From Candidatus Thiodubiliella endoseptemdiera (GTDB taxonomy: Bacteria; Pseudomonadota; Gammaproteobacteria; PS1; Pseudothioglobaceae): DNA of 64,000 nt. Numbering within the stretch: the stretch's first letter is position 1; each line of letters begins with the position of its first letter. Location: positions 372,001 to 436,000 of the forward strand of contig JACCHT010000001.1 of NCBI GenBank assembly GCA_013416635.1. Reading direction: 5' to 3'. A program made the translations under genes and the position numbers. Positions 12,479 through 22,051 of the stretch are shown one piece after another. The notes beneath the pieces are model-generated. The model made no database searches, had not been told where the DNA came from, and saw only the letters and a list, made by a program, of their open reading frames with translations.

Positions 12479-14410
12479 TCATTGTTTTCTAATATTGTTA
12501 ATGCCATTAGCTTTTAGCAGGGCTGTAACCGACGGTTTTTCACCTCTAAATTTAAGGTATTGTTGCATAAAATCAAGACTACCACCAACCTCTAAAATAC
12601 AATGCATAAAATCAACAGATGCTTGTGAGCCAATGCCACCCTGTGATTTAACATAATAGTAAGCATCCGCTGCCAGCACTTCTGCCCATTTGTAACTAAA
12701 ATAACCTGCAGCATAACCACCGCTAAAAATATGTCCAAAAGTATTCAAAAAGCGATTTTCATCTACTATTTTTATCAAAGCGGTCGCTTTTCTCACTTCA
12801 TTTAAGACGGCGTAAGTGTCTTTATTTTCTGAATGGGTTTTAATGTCCCATAAAGAAAATTCACATTGTCGCAACATACCGAGTGCCGATTGAAAATCTT
12901 TAGCAGCAATCAATTTATCATACAAATCATCAGGTAAAGATTCACCCGTTTGCCAATGCTTAGACAGCAATTTAACCACGGCTTTTTCGTAGCAAAAAAA
13001 TTCCATATATTGACTCGGTAATTCTACTCCATCCCAAGGAACCCCTGAAATACCTGCAGCAGATGGATATTTAACTTGAGTGAGAATATGATGCAGTGCG
13101 TGCCCAAACTCATGGAACAGGGTAACAATTTCATCAAATTCAAATAAAGCGGGTTTATCCTCGGTTGACGAATTGAGATTACATACAACAAACGCCACAG
13201 GATTTTCGTCACCCATCAATGGCTGATAATCTGCCATCCACGCCCCGCCACGCTTGTCTTTTCTGGCATAAATATCTAAATAAATACGCCCTACTGTTTC
13301 TACCGAGTTGCTAATATCTAAAATACGCACATCAGGATGGTAGCAGGCTTCATCAACGATACTGATGCTGACTTTATACAGGTTTTCAATGGTGATAAAT
13401 AAACCCTTTAATACTCGCTTTTCTGGGAAATATGGAGTTAAATCTGACTTTTTAAAATCAAACTTCTGCTCTTTAAGTTTCTCGGCATAATAGCCCAAAT
13501 CCCAAGGCATTAAATCTACTCCTGCAAAGACTTTTAGCTCTGCCAATTCTTGTTCTGCTTGTGGTTTTGACTGCATTACCAAATCATCTAAAAAATCAGT
13601 TACTTGCCTATCAGAGTCCACCATTTTGGCAGCAATAGAATACGCCGCATAATTTTCAAAACCTAAAATTTCTGCCATCTCTTTTCGCAATGTCAAAATT
13701 TCATTCATTGTCGATTTATTGTCAAATTTTTTGTCAGTAATCCCCACTTCAGATGCACGAGAAATATAGGCTTTATAGACTTCTTCACGCAAATCACGAC
13801 TATCCGCATACGCCATAACATCCATATAAATCGGCATTTGTAAACTAATCTCATAGCCACTATCAGTTTTTACTTTTGCTAAACTATCTTCGTCATACCC
13901 TGCTAAATCAGTTTTAGTCACCGTCTTTTTCCACTCATTAGTGGACAGTAAACTGTTCTTAGAAAACTGATTACTCAATATACTCAAGCGCCCTTTAATC
14001 GCCTTAAAGCGTTTTGACATCGCCCTTTCTAAACCGACACCAGACAGCTCAAAATCCTTAATAGTTTCGTTGAGAATATAGGTTTGTTGTGTATTCAAAT
14101 CCGTCTTCAAAAGGTCTTTATACGCTTGATACAAAGCCTTATTACTGCTCACTTCGCTATAAAAATTGGTAATCAACGACAAAGTCTGCTCATATTCAGC
14201 ATTAAATCCCTCGCTAAACATCACTGCATTAAGATGTGAATTCACACTGGTATGCTGCCCCAATTCAAATTCAAACGCATCGATTGGTTCAACCACTTCC
14301 GCCCAAGTTTTACCTTGGGTCGCCCTATCCACCACTTTTAAACCTTTTTCAGTTAAAGTTTGAATGGTTTTAACAATATTTTTTGGTTGAAAATTAGGTG
14401 TATTTTTCAT
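12479..14410 (-). CDS. prlC: Oligopeptidase A, M3 family zinc peptidase
   Basis: 643 residues, a little shorter than the E. coli protein (about 680). The zinc motif HEFGHALHHIL lies near residue 440 and is followed by the expected downstream Glu region (SQYMEFF). M3 oligopeptidases cut short peptides, including cleaved signal peptides, in the cytoplasm. The start at 14410 is followed upstream within 10 bases by a palindromic mobile element (14419-14579), so the native promoter region has been displaced by about 160 bases or replaced. No frame break is seen. Confidence 0.93.
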   Translation of the reverse strand: MKNTPNFQPKNIVKTIQTLTEKGLKVVDRATQGKTWAEVVEPIDAFEFELGQHTSVNSHLNAVMFSEGFNAEYEQTLSLITNFYSEVSSNKALYQAYKDLLKTDLNTQQTYILNETIKDFELSGVGLERAMSKRFKAIKGRLSILSNQFSKNSLLSTNEWKKTVTKTDLAGYDEDSLAKVKTDSGYEISLQMPIYMDVMAYADSRDLREEVYKAYISRASEVGITDKKFDNKSTMNEILTLRKEMAEILGFENYAAYSIAAKMVDSDRQVTDFLDDLVMQSKPQAEQELAELKVFAGVDLMPWDLGYYAEKLKEQKFDFKKSDLTPYFPEKRVLKGLFITIENLYKVSISIVDEACYHPDVRILDISNSVETVGRIYLDIYARKDKRGGAWMADYQPLMGDENPVAFVVCNLNSSTEDKPALFEFDEIVTLFHEFGHALHHILTQVKYPSAAGISGVPWDGVELPSQYMEFFCYEKAVVKLLSKHWQTGESLPDDLYDKLIAAKDFQSALGMLRQCEFSLWDIKTHSENKDTYAVLNEVRKATALIKIVDENRFLNTFGHIFSGGYAAGYFSYKWAEVLAADAYYYVKSQGGIGSQASVDFMHCILEVGGSLDFMQQYLKFRGEKPSVTALLKANGINNIRKQ

Positions 14411-14418
14411 ATTTTATA

Positions 14419-14579
14419 GAGACCTTTGCATAAATAGGGATGATTAGCAAAATGACAGATTTTATTAAATTGGAAATTTTTTAAATCCACTCCTAGCAGG
14501 GCTAAGGGTGTTTTTAAAAAGTTTGTAATTTGATGAAAGATGGCGTTTTGATGATTATTCATATTTATGCAAAGGTCTC
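14419..14579 (+). mobile_element. 161-bp palindromic MITE, copy 2
   Basis: Full-length copy flanked by TATA on both sides. It sits between the tRNA-Ser gene and the start of prlC, eight bases before the prlC ATG. Confidence 0.93.
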
Positions 14580-14670
14580 TATAATTTAAAAATAATTGCA
14601 AGTATTTTTTCTTTGAACTAGGTAAATTTTTAAAATTTAACACATGTCAAAGAAAAAAGACGAGGTAATT

Positions 14671-14758
14671 TGGTGGAAGAAGAGGGATTCGAACCCTCGG
14701 TACCGTGAGGTACACCCGCTTTCCAAGCGAGCAAATTAAACCGCTCTGACATTCTTCC
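14671..14758 (-). tRNA. tRNA-Ser (anticodon GGA)
   Basis: The minus strand folds as a class II tRNA: seven-base acceptor stem GGAAGAA/TTCTTCC, anticodon loop TTGGAAA giving GGA (reads UCC/UCU), a long variable arm typical of tRNA-Ser, a T arm with GGTTCGAATCC, and an encoded CCA end. It lies 35 bases downstream of metG on the same strand and may be read through from it. Confidence 0.96.
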
Positions 14759-14793
14759 GTAAGGACTATATTTTACTGATTTTTAACCAAGAC

Positions 14794-16797
14794 TTAGCTA
14801 ATTTTCATCCCTGCTTGTGCACCAGAATCGGGGGATAAGATATGCAGGGATTTTCCATTGCCAGCGGCGAGCACCATGCCTTCAGAGATGCCGAACTTCA
14901 TTTTTCTTGGGGCAAGGTTGACAACCATTACCGTTAAACGCCCTTCTAAATCTTCTGGGGTGTAGTGGGCTTTGATGCCAGCAAAGACATTGCGGGTTTT
15001 TTCTTCACCAATGTCAAGGGTGAGTTGTAATAACTTGTCTGCACCTTCGACGGTGTTGGCTTTAACAATTTTAGCAATGCGTAGGTCAATTTTTGTGAAA
15101 TCGTCAATCTGTATCATGTTATCGTCCTCCTCTTTTGTTTCTACTTCGGCAACAATGGTTTGTTTTGATGATTCAATCACAGTGGCAATTTGTTCATCTT
15201 CAATGCGTGACATTAATGGCTTAAATTTGTTAATTTTGTGTTTGGTGAGTGGGTGTTGTAGGTCGTTCCAAGTCAGTACATCGATATTTAAAAACGCCTC
15301 TACTTGCTCTGCCATCAATGGTAGCACAGGTTTTAAGTAGGTCATTAACACTCTAAATAAATTGATGGCAAGCGAAGTAACATCGTGGACTTGTGCTTCT
15401 TTGCCCTCTTCTTTCACCATTTGCCATGGTTTGTGCTCGTCAATGTATTGATTGGCTTTGTCAGCAAGTTTCATAATCTCACGCATTGCCTGATTGTATT
15501 GTCGCGCTTCATAAAGCTTGGCAATACAATCACCTTTAGCAACGAATTCATTGTATAAATCACCTTCAATTGCATATGCAGATAAGGTTTTATTAAATTT
15601 TTTAACAATAAAGCCTGCACTGCGAGAAGCAATATTAACAACTTTGCCGACTAAATCGGAATTAACACGCTGTTTAAAATCTTCTAAATTTAAATCAATA
15701 TCATCAATTTTATTATTGAGCTTATACGCATAATAATAACGCAAACACTCAGGATTTAAACTTTCTAAATAAGTGCGTGCTTGAATGAATGTGCCACGCG
15801 ATTTACTCATTTTTTGCCCATTCACAGTCAAAAATCCATGTGCAAAAATAGCCGTTGGGGTGCGATAATCAGCACCCATCAACATTGCAGGCCAAAATAA
15901 CGAATGGAAATAGACAATATCCTTGCCGATGAAATGATACAACTCAGTTTCCGAGTCTTTGTTAAAGTATTCGTCAAAATTAACGCCCTGCTCGGTGCAT
16001 AATTTTTTGAAACTTGCCATATAGCCAATTGGTGCATCAAGCCACACATAAAAGTATTTGCCTTCAACATTCGGGATTTGAAAGCCAAAATATGGTGCGT
16101 CACGAGAAATGTCCCATTGTTGTAAACCCTGCTCAAACCATTCGGCTAATTTATTGCTGACTTCGTCTTGTAAATGCCCTGCATTCGTCCATTTTTTGAG
16201 TTGTGCCTCAAACTGTGGCAAATCAAAGAAATAATGTTCTGAATCTTTGGTAATCGGCGTTGCACCTGATACGGCAGACTTAGCATTTTTTAATTCAGTG
16301 GGTGAATAAGTTGCACCACAAACTTCACAATTGTCGCCATATTGTTCTACTGCACCGCATTTTGGGCAGTCGCCTTTAATAAATCTGTCGGGTAAAAACA
16401 TTTTTTTCTCAGGGTCAAATGCCTGAGAAATGGTGCGAGTTTTGATAAAGCCTGAATCGTTTAATTTGTTGTAAATACTTGCTGAAATTTCTTTGTTTTC
16501 TTCCGAATGCGTTGAATGATATTGACTAAAACCAATAGAAAATTCTTTAAAATCTGCTTGGTGTCGTTCACTTACACCCTTAATCAATTCTTCAGGGGTA
16601 ATGCCCAATTCGTTAGCTTTAAGCATAATCGGAGTGCCATGTGCGTCGTCTGCACAAACGAAATGACATTCATTACCCATCATTTTTTGAAAACGCACCC
16701 AAATATCAGTTTGGATATATTCTAACAAATGCCCAAGGTGGATTTCACCGTTGGCATAAGGTAGTGCAGAGGTAACGAGAATTTTTCTATGTGTCAT
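14794..16797 (-). CDS. metG: Methionyl-tRNA synthetase
   Basis: 667 residues, class I synthetase that charges tRNA-Met in the cytoplasm. Visible landmarks: the HIGH-type motif HLGH near residue 21, a four-cysteine zinc knuckle (CPKCG...CEVCG, about 143-162), KMSKS near residue 337, and a C-terminal tRNA-binding domain (from about 560, [14 protein letters not shown]) that makes the protein dimerise in the long form. Intact frame. It diverges from apbC with a 69-base shared control region. Confidence 0.97.
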   Translation of the reverse strand: MTHRKILVTSALPYANGEIHLGHLLEYIQTDIWVRFQKMMGNECHFVCADDAHGTPIMLKANELGITPEELIKGVSERHQADFKEFSIGFSQYHSTHSEENKEISASIYNKLNDSGFIKTRTISQAFDPEKKMFLPDRFIKGDCPKCGAVEQYGDNCEVCGATYSPTELKNAKSAVSGATPITKDSEHYFFDLPQFEAQLKKWTNAGHLQDEVSNKLAEWFEQGLQQWDISRDAPYFGFQIPNVEGKYFYVWLDAPIGYMASFKKLCTEQGVNFDEYFNKDSETELYHFIGKDIVYFHSLFWPAMLMGADYRTPTAIFAHGFLTVNGQKMSKSRGTFIQARTYLESLNPECLRYYYAYKLNNKIDDIDLNLEDFKQRVNSDLVGKVVNIASRSAGFIVKKFNKTLSAYAIEGDLYNEFVAKGDCIAKLYEARQYNQAMREIMKLADKANQYIDEHKPWQMVKEEGKEAQVHDVTSLAINLFRVLMTYLKPVLPLMAEQVEAFLNIDVLTWNDLQHPLTKHKINKFKPLMSRIEDEQIATVIESSKQTIVAEVETKEEDDNMIQIDDFTKIDLRIAKIVKANTVEGADKLLQLTLDIGEEKTRNVFAGIKAHYTPEDLEGRLTVMVVNLAPRKMKFGISEGMVLAAGNGKSLHILSPDSGAQAGMKIS

Positions 16798-16819
16798 TAT
16801 TAATATTAGGGTTATCTTA

Positions 16820-16834
16820 TATCGTTATACGATA
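16820..16834. promoter_or_regulatory. Palindrome in the metG/apbC divergent control region
   Basis: TATCG and CGATA flank a five-base spacer (TTATA), centred between the two divergent genes and overlapping an AT-rich -10-like stretch. It could be an operator; no regulator is identifiable from the sequence. Confidence 0.3.
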
Positions 16835-16866
16835 AAATAGCGTATTTTACTTAATTGGACAGACTG

Positions 16867-17937
16867 ATGGCAAATTTAACCCAAGACAACATCGAAAAAA
16901 TTCTCGAAGGTGTTACTGATATTTACACGGAGCAAGGTATTATTGCAGATAGTATTGAGATTAATGATGATAAAGTTACCATTAGCATTTTACTTAACTA
17001 CCCAGCACAAAGCTACCATCAGGAATTAACAGATTCAATTACAAGCGCATTGGCAGATGCTAACATCAACAATGTTAGCGTTAATATTGACACAAAAATT
17101 GCCAAATACGCCACTCAAAAAGGGGTGGATATATTATCAGAAGTCAAAAATATTATCGCTGTTGCTTCAGGCAAAGGTGGCGTTGGTAAATCAACCACAG
17201 CAGTTAACCTTGCCCTTGCCTTACAGTCAGAAGGTGCAAAAGTTGCAATTTTAGATGCAGATATTTATGGACCTTCCCAGCCGAGAATGTTAGGCGTTTC
17301 TAAACTTAAACCTGAAACCACAGGCGAAGGTAAATTATTGCCAATTTTAGGGCACGGCATGCAATCTATGTCAATTGGTTATTTGGTTGATGAAGACAAT
17401 CCGATGATTTGGCGTGGTCCTATGGTAACGCAGGCATTAGAGCAAATGTTGCGTGATACACTATGGCGTGGCGTTGATTATATGATTATCGACTTACCAC
17501 CAGGAACAGGCGATACACAATTAACTTTGTCGCAAAAAATCCCAGTCAGTGGCTCAGTTATCGTTACGACTCCGCAAGATATCGCTTTACTAGACGCTAA
17601 AAAAGGCTTGAAAATGTTTGAAAAAGTTAATATTCCAATTCTTGGCATTGTTGAAAATATGTCCCTGCATATCTGTTCTAAATGTGGTCACGAAGAAGCC
17701 ATCTTTGGTGTTGGTGGCGGTGAATCAATGGCAAAAGACGCCGATGTTAATTTCTTAGGTGCCCTACCATTAGAAATGGATATCAGAACTGATGTGGACG
17801 AAGGTACACCGACTGTTGCTAAAGATCCAGAAGGCAGAGTGTCACAAATCTACAAAGAAATTGCCAAAAAGGTTTCTGCAAAACTAACGCTACAAGAAAA
17901 AGCACTCGGTGCATTCCCAAGTATTACCATTGAGTAA
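16867..17937 (+). CDS. apbC: Mrp/ApbC family iron-sulfur carrier ATPase
   Basis: About 356 residues. A DUF59-like N-terminal domain (residues 1-80) precedes a deviant Walker A motif GKGGVGKSTT (near residue 103) and a CxxC pair (CSKCGH, about 270) used to hold a bridging 4Fe-4S cluster. The family carries clusters to apo-proteins. The ATG at 16867 (MANLTQ) is preferred over an in-frame TTG twelve bases earlier. A hypothetical gene follows after 23 bases; the isc cluster is convergent further right, so iron-sulfur functions are grouped here. Confidence 0.93.
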   Translation: MANLTQDNIEKILEGVTDIYTEQGIIADSIEINDDKVTISILLNYPAQSYHQELTDSITSALADANINNVSVNIDTKIAKYATQKGVDILSEVKNIIAVASGKGGVGKSTTAVNLALALQSEGAKVAILDADIYGPSQPRMLGVSKLKPETTGEGKLLPILGHGMQSMSIGYLVDEDNPMIWRGPMVTQALEQMLRDTLWRGVDYMIIDLPPGTGDTQLTLSQKIPVSGSVIVTTPQDIALLDAKKGLKMFEKVNIPILGIVENMSLHICSKCGHEEAIFGVGGGESMAKDADVNFLGALPLEMDIRTDVDEGTPTVAKDPEGRVSQIYKEIAKKVSAKLTLQEKALGAFPSITIE

Positions 17938-17960
17938 AGTTTTATTGTTGTGGGGTTGGC

Positions 17961-18371
17961 GTGGATTATTTAACAGAGTTTCGAGGGCGTTTCATTGGTA
18001 TTATGCAATGGGATGACTGCGATGCGTTATTGGAAAAGTTGATTGCCAACCCTGCTAACGATTGGTATTTTTATGATACTTTATTACCTCTGCCACAAAG
18101 GACAATTAATACTGACGACCTAGTAAAAAAATTAATCAAAATCCACGATATTCTTAAAGCTGAACATCAAGAACGCTATTGTGGGATTGTGTATGTTGAT
18201 GATTTAGAGAACCCAACTTTCATCAAAATATTCAATCCAAATAACTTAGGAAAAGCCTGTGGCAGCAGTGAAAATCCACCTATTCCGCAATGGCTCTTAT
18301 CTAAAACTAAGCCAGAAGATGTAATAGAAAAATTTGCTCCAGTCATAGAAAGCAAAAGGCTTTATCTCTAA
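17961..18371 (+). CDS. Conserved-looking hypothetical protein downstream of apbC
   Basis: 136 residues with a GTG start at 17961 (GGGGTTGGC just before it). No signal peptide or membrane segment; mixed acidic/basic, with PPIPQWLLSK near residue 110 and single Cys residues at about 21, 61 and 96. I do not recognise the family. The 23-base gap to apbC suggests co-transcription, and the stop is convergent with fdx 13 bases away. A link to iron-sulfur assembly is only positional. Confidence 0.65.
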   Translation: MDYLTEFRGRFIGIMQWDDCDALLEKLIANPANDWYFYDTLLPLPQRTINTDDLVKKLIKIHDILKAEHQERYCGIVYVDDLENPTFIKIFNPNNLGKACGSSENPPIPQWLLSKTKPEDVIEKFAPVIESKRLYL

Positions 18372-18384
18372 GTTTTTTTAAATT

Positions 18385-18723
18385 TTAATGATTTTCTGAC
18401 ACTTGATTGATGGTGTATTTAGGAATTTCAATCACTAAATCGCTATCTCCCATCATTGCCTGACAAGAGAGACGAGAATCGGGGTCTAAACCCCAGGCTT
18501 TATCTAGTAAATCATCTTCAATTTCATCAGATTCTTCTATGCTATCAAAACCTTCACGCACATAGATATGGCAAGTGGTGCAGGCATTTGACATTTCACA
18601 GGCATGTTCAATTTCAATGTGGTTGGCAAGCATTGCTTGGCAAATACTGGTACCGTTTTCGACTTCAATAACGCTGCCTTCTGGGCATAAATCTTCATGT
18701 GGTAATATAATCATTTGTGGCAT
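18385..18723 (-). CDS. fdx: ISC-type [2Fe-2S] ferredoxin
   Basis: 112 residues. The four cluster ligands are visible as CEMSNACTTC (C-x5-C-x2-C) and the later LSCQAMMG cysteine. In the ISC system this ferredoxin supplies electrons for cluster assembly on IscU. A strong AAGGAG lies before the ATG. It is the last gene of the leftward isc-hsc cluster, 31 bases after hscA; no iscX follows. Confidence 0.96.
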   Translation of the reverse strand: MPQMIILPHEDLCPEGSVIEVENGTSICQAMLANHIEIEHACEMSNACTTCHIYVREGFDSIEESDEIEDDLLDKAWGLDPDSRLSCQAMMGDSDLVIEIPKYTINQVSENH

Positions 18724-18754
18724 TTTTTTACTCCTTTATTAAATTGACTGATAA

Positions 18755-20605
18755 TCAATTGGAAAATTCATCAACATTATGACCTTGCATGGCTTGTGCA
18801 ATGCTACTGTTCATACGCATTTCTACAAACTTGGCACTGACAGCCTCCAAGTTGTCAATTTTATCTTGAATGACTTTCTCATTATTGTCTTTTGCAACGG
18901 TTGCTAATTCCACCCTAGCTTGTCTAATATCATCAAGCATTGCCTTATCAAGTATTTTCTTATCTTTCGCCAGTGCTGAATCAATGGCCTCTAGCGTTCT
19001 GTTCGCCTCCACCTGTGTTTCGTGCAGTTGTCTGGCTTCAATATCATCCTTAGCAAACAAAATAGAGTCTTTAAGCATCTTCTCCATCTCGACATCACTT
19101 AATCCATAAGATGGCTTAATCGTTACCTGTGTTTTAACGCCTGAAGTTTCCTCCATGGCGCTGACTGAAAGCAAGCCATCTGCATCTACTTGAAACTCGA
19201 CTCGAATGCGTGCGCTACCTGCCACCATCGCTGGAATACCCCTCAATTCAAATTTCCCAAGTGAACGGCAATCTTTAACCAACTCTCGCTCACCTTGCAG
19301 GACATGCACACTCATCGCCGTTTGCCCATCTTTAAAGGTGGTAAATTCCTGAGCACGGACAATAGGGATAGTGGTATTGCGATGCACCACTTTTTCTACC
19401 AAGCCACCCATTGTCTCTAAACCTAACGACAAGGGCAGAACATCTAACAACAGCATATCGTCTTGTGATTTGTTACCTACTAATAAATTGGCTTGAATGG
19501 CAGCACCTTTGGCGACCACTTCATCAGGGTTGATGCTTGATAAAACGGGCTTGTCAAATAAGTCGCCAACCATCTTTCTCACGAGTGGCATACGCGTTGA
19601 TCCGCCAACCATAATAATATCTTTAACCTCATTTAGGGTAATCTGGGCATCTCTTATAGCGCGTTTGGTAAGGAGTAGCGTGCGTTTAATGAGTGTTTTG
19701 GACAAGGATTCAAATGTTGCTTTGGTAATACGATAGGGTGCTTCTACACAATTAAATTCAGCAAACGCATTTTCGCTTAGGGTTTCTTTAGCGGTGCGTG
19801 CAAACTGTTTGATTTTTTGCATTTGTATGGGGGTTAATTCGCCCAGTTTTAAGGTTTCGATGCAATCATCAATAATCAATTGATCAAAATCATCGCCACC
19901 CAGTGTTGAGTCACCGCCTGTTGCCAGCACTTTAAACACACCTTTTTGAAAACTTAAAATTGAAATATCAAAGGTTCCGCCACCTAGGTCGTACACAGCG
20001 TGTATCCCCTCTTCACCTGATTCTAAGCCATAGGCAACCGCTGCTGCTGTTGGCTCGTTTAATAACCTTAAAGTGTTTAATCCCGCCAGTGTTGCCGCAT
20101 CTTTGGTGGCTTGTCGTTGTGCATCGTTAAAATAAGCAGGCACGGTAATCACAGCGCCCGTTAAATCGCCGCCCAATGATTTTTCGGCGCGTTGTTTGAG
20201 TGAGGATAAAATACTGGAGGAAATTTCTACAGCGGACAAGTCGCCCATTGCGGTGTGAAATTGCACATTGTTGCCATTTTCTACTAATTGATAAGGGCAA
20301 TTTTTAAAGGCTTTAATTTCTTGATAACCCAATCCCATAAAGCGTTTGACCGATACGATTGTGTTGGTTGGGTCGGTTTTTGCATAGGGACAGGCATCGC
20401 AACCTACAGTGAGTTTGTTGTCTTTGCCGCAATGCACCACCGAGGGTAAAATCGCTTGATTATTCTCATCTGTTAGCACCCTACTCTCGCCACTTTGCAC
20501 GGTTGCTACCAAGGAATTAGTGGTGCCAAGGTCTATCCCTATTGCTAATTTATGCTGATGAGGTGCGGTTGCTTGTCCGGGTTCTGAAATTTGTAGTAAA
20601 GCCAT
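18755..20605 (-). CDS. hscA: Hsp70-type chaperone HscA of the ISC system
   Basis: 616 residues, normal for HscA. N-terminal actin-like ATPase with [14 protein letters not shown] (from about residue 23) and [12 protein letters not shown], and the substrate domain beginning at [15 protein letters not shown]. It binds the LPPVK motif of IscU to release clusters. Its ATG overlaps the TAA stop of the small upstream gene (TAATG), indicating translational coupling. Intact. Confidence 0.97.
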   Translation of the reverse strand: MALLQISEPGQATAPHQHKLAIGIDLGTTNSLVATVQSGESRVLTDENNQAILPSVVHCGKDNKLTVGCDACPYAKTDPTNTIVSVKRFMGLGYQEIKAFKNCPYQLVENGNNVQFHTAMGDLSAVEISSSILSSLKQRAEKSLGGDLTGAVITVPAYFNDAQRQATKDAATLAGLNTLRLLNEPTAAAVAYGLESGEEGIHAVYDLGGGTFDISILSFQKGVFKVLATGGDSTLGGDDFDQLIIDDCIETLKLGELTPIQMQKIKQFARTAKETLSENAFAEFNCVEAPYRITKATFESLSKTLIKRTLLLTKRAIRDAQITLNEVKDIIMVGGSTRMPLVRKMVGDLFDKPVLSSINPDEVVAKGAAIQANLLVGNKSQDDMLLLDVLPLSLGLETMGGLVEKVVHRNTTIPIVRAQEFTTFKDGQTAMSVHVLQGERELVKDCRSLGKFELRGIPAMVAGSARIRVEFQVDADGLLSVSAMEETSGVKTQVTIKPSYGLSDVEMEKMLKDSILFAKDDIEARQLHETQVEANRTLEAIDSALAKDKKILDKAMLDDIRQARVELATVAKDNNEKVIQDKIDNLEAVSAKFVEMRMNSSIAQAMQGHNVDEFSN

Positions 20606-20763
20606 TATTTATTTAGCCGATTGGAATAAGCAAGGGTTTTTCTCGTGGCTTTTACCACATTGGAATTTTCATCAAAAGGCTTGCCATAATCTGTATAACA
20701 GTCTTTTAATAAAGCATCTAACTCGCGTATTGATTTTTCTTTTTTATCGAATTTTTGCTTCAT
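20605..20763 (-). CDS. 52-residue small protein wedged between hscB and hscA
   Basis: A minus-strand frame from ATG 20763 to TAA 20605. Its ATG overlaps the hscB stop (ATGA) and its TAA overlaps the hscA ATG (TAATG), the pattern of a genuinely translated operon gene. It is basic at the N terminus ([16 protein letters not shown]), has one Cys (about residue 22) and a Tyr-x-x-Tyr-Gly segment ([11 protein letters not shown]), and ends with a basic stretch. It does not resemble IscX (about 66 residues, acidic) and has no membrane segment. An accessory role in the HscBA chaperone step is inferred from position only. Confidence 0.75.
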   Translation of the reverse strand: MKQKFDKKEKSIRELDALLKDCYTDYGKPFDENSNVVKATRKTLAYSNRLNK

Positions 20764-21272
20764 AACCATTCATCCATTAATCGGCTTGCTTGTGCACTGA
20801 GTTGGGTGTGGAATTTTAGTTCACGCACATTATTTTTAATTTTATTAGTATTATTCTCTTTGAAAAATTCTTGAATTTGGGTGATATTTTTCTTTATTTT
20901 TTCGCTAATATCCTCAATAAAATCATCCAAAGCTATCTCGTCTTTTTCTGCTTTTATTGCTTCTAATGACTCTCTTAACTCAATTTGAGCCATTAAAAAA
21001 CCCACATCCATTTGCGTGTCTTTTTCATCAAAAGCGTTAATGCCTTGCAACTCTAACAAATAAGTGGCACGATTAAGCGGTGATTTTAGTGTGTCAAAAG
21101 CACTGTTAATCAGCGAGGTATTTTGCACTGCTATGGTTTTTTCTTTGTCACCATGAGTGGCAAATTTATCAGGATGATATTGTGCGATTTGTGTCTGATA
21201 AGTTTGCTCTAAAGCACTTAAATCTATTGCAAAATCAGGTGATAAAGAAAATAACTCAAAATAGTTTTGCAT
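20760..21272 (-). CDS. hscB: Co-chaperone HscB (J-protein)
   Basis: 170 residues, the usual length. The N-terminal J domain carries the HPDK motif (near residue 33) that stimulates HscA ATPase; the C-terminal three-helix part binds IscU. It follows iscA after 12 bases and overlaps the next small gene by four bases. Confidence 0.95.
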   Translation of the reverse strand: MQNYFELFSLSPDFAIDLSALEQTYQTQIAQYHPDKFATHGDKEKTIAVQNTSLINSAFDTLKSPLNRATYLLELQGINAFDEKDTQMDVGFLMAQIELRESLEAIKAEKDEIALDDFIEDISEKIKKNITQIQEFFKENNTNKIKNNVRELKFHTQLSAQASRLMDEWL

Positions 21273-21284
21273 AGCAAAAAAGCA

Positions 21285-21608
21285 CTAAACCGTGAACGAT
21301 TCACCGCAACCACATTCAGCTTTGGCGTTTGGGTTGTTAAATTCAAACCCCTCATTCAAACCTTCTTTAACAAAATCCACTTCAGTGCCATCCAAATAAA
21401 TCAAACTTTTAGCATCAATAATGACTTTAACGCCATTATTATCAAATACAGTATCATCATCATTGGTATTATCAACAAACTCTATGTTGTAACCCAAACC
21501 CGAACAGCCTGTTGTCTGCACGGACAAACGAATACCGATGCCTGATCCACGATTGACTAAAAAGCCAGTTACGCGTTCTGCAGCAGTGTCTGTAAGAGTG
21601 ATTGACAT
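21285..21608 (-). CDS. iscA: IscA A-type iron-sulfur carrier
   Basis: 107 residues. The three conserved cysteines of A-type carriers are visible: one in [12 protein letters not shown] (about residue 35) and the C-terminal pair in ECGCGESF. It receives or delivers clusters downstream of IscU. Six bases separate it from iscU. Confidence 0.96.
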   Translation of the reverse strand: MSITLTDTAAERVTGFLVNRGSGIGIRLSVQTTGCSGLGYNIEFVDNTNDDDTVFDNNGVKVIIDAKSLIYLDGTEVDFVKEGLNEGFEFNNPNAKAECGCGESFTV

Positions 21609-21614
21609 TAAATT

Positions 21615-21992
21615 TTATACCTTGCTTTGGATATCTGCAATTGCCGCCTTAATCGCATCTTCCGCCAATACGGAGCAATGCACTTTAACCGGTGGTAACG
21701 CCAATTCTTCTGCAAGGTCAGTATTTTTAATTTGTGCTGCTTCATCTAAAGTTTTGCCTTTAACCCATTCTGTCAATAATGAACTGGATGCAATCGCAGA
21801 ACCGCAACCGTAAGTTTTAAATTTTGCTTCTTCAATCACACCATCATCATTTACCTGGATTTGCAAACGCATCACATCGCCACAAGCGGGTGCACCGACC
21901 ATTCCTGTGCCTACATTTTTTGCGTCCTTGTCTAAAACCCCTACATTGCGTGGGTTTTCGTAATGATCTAATACCTTTTCACCATATGCCAT
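21615..21992 (-). CDS. iscU: IscU iron-sulfur scaffold
   Basis: 125 residues. The three cluster cysteines appear in ACGDVMRL, YGCGSAIASSS and VKVHCSVLAED, and the HscA-binding motif LPPVK precedes the last one. Clusters are built here with sulfur from IscS. An ideal AAAGGAG precedes the ATG; a stable hairpin sits between iscS and this site. Confidence 0.97.
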   Translation of the reverse strand: MAYGEKVLDHYENPRNVGVLDKDAKNVGTGMVGAPACGDVMRLQIQVNDDGVIEEAKFKTYGCGSAIASSSLLTEWVKGKTLDEAAQIKNTDLAEELALPPVKVHCSVLAEDAIKAAIADIQSKV

Positions 21993-22011
21993 TTTATTTC
22001 TCCTTTATTTT

Positions 22012-22032
22012 GTAAGAGGTTGAACCTCTTAC
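22012..22032 (-). promoter_or_regulatory. Intercistronic hairpin between iscS and iscU
   Basis: Perfect 9-bp arms GTAAGAGGT and ACCTCTTAC around a 3-base loop, lying 20 bases after the true iscS stop and about 12 bases before the iscU ribosome site. No T tail follows in the operon direction, so an RNA-processing or stability element is more likely than a terminator. Confidence 0.5.
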
Positions 22033-22051
22033 CTATTTTTAAATATTTCGT

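Noticed and set aside
14407..14643. Frame with NNHQNAIFHQ inside MITE copies (also 32379-32567, 53786-53986, 62122-62325)
   Set aside because: It is the open frame of the palindromic element; no independent start signal, so not listed as a gene.
20605..20763. iscX as the identity of the small gene
   Set aside because: Length, charge and sequence do not match IscX, and the position between hscB and hscA is wrong for it.
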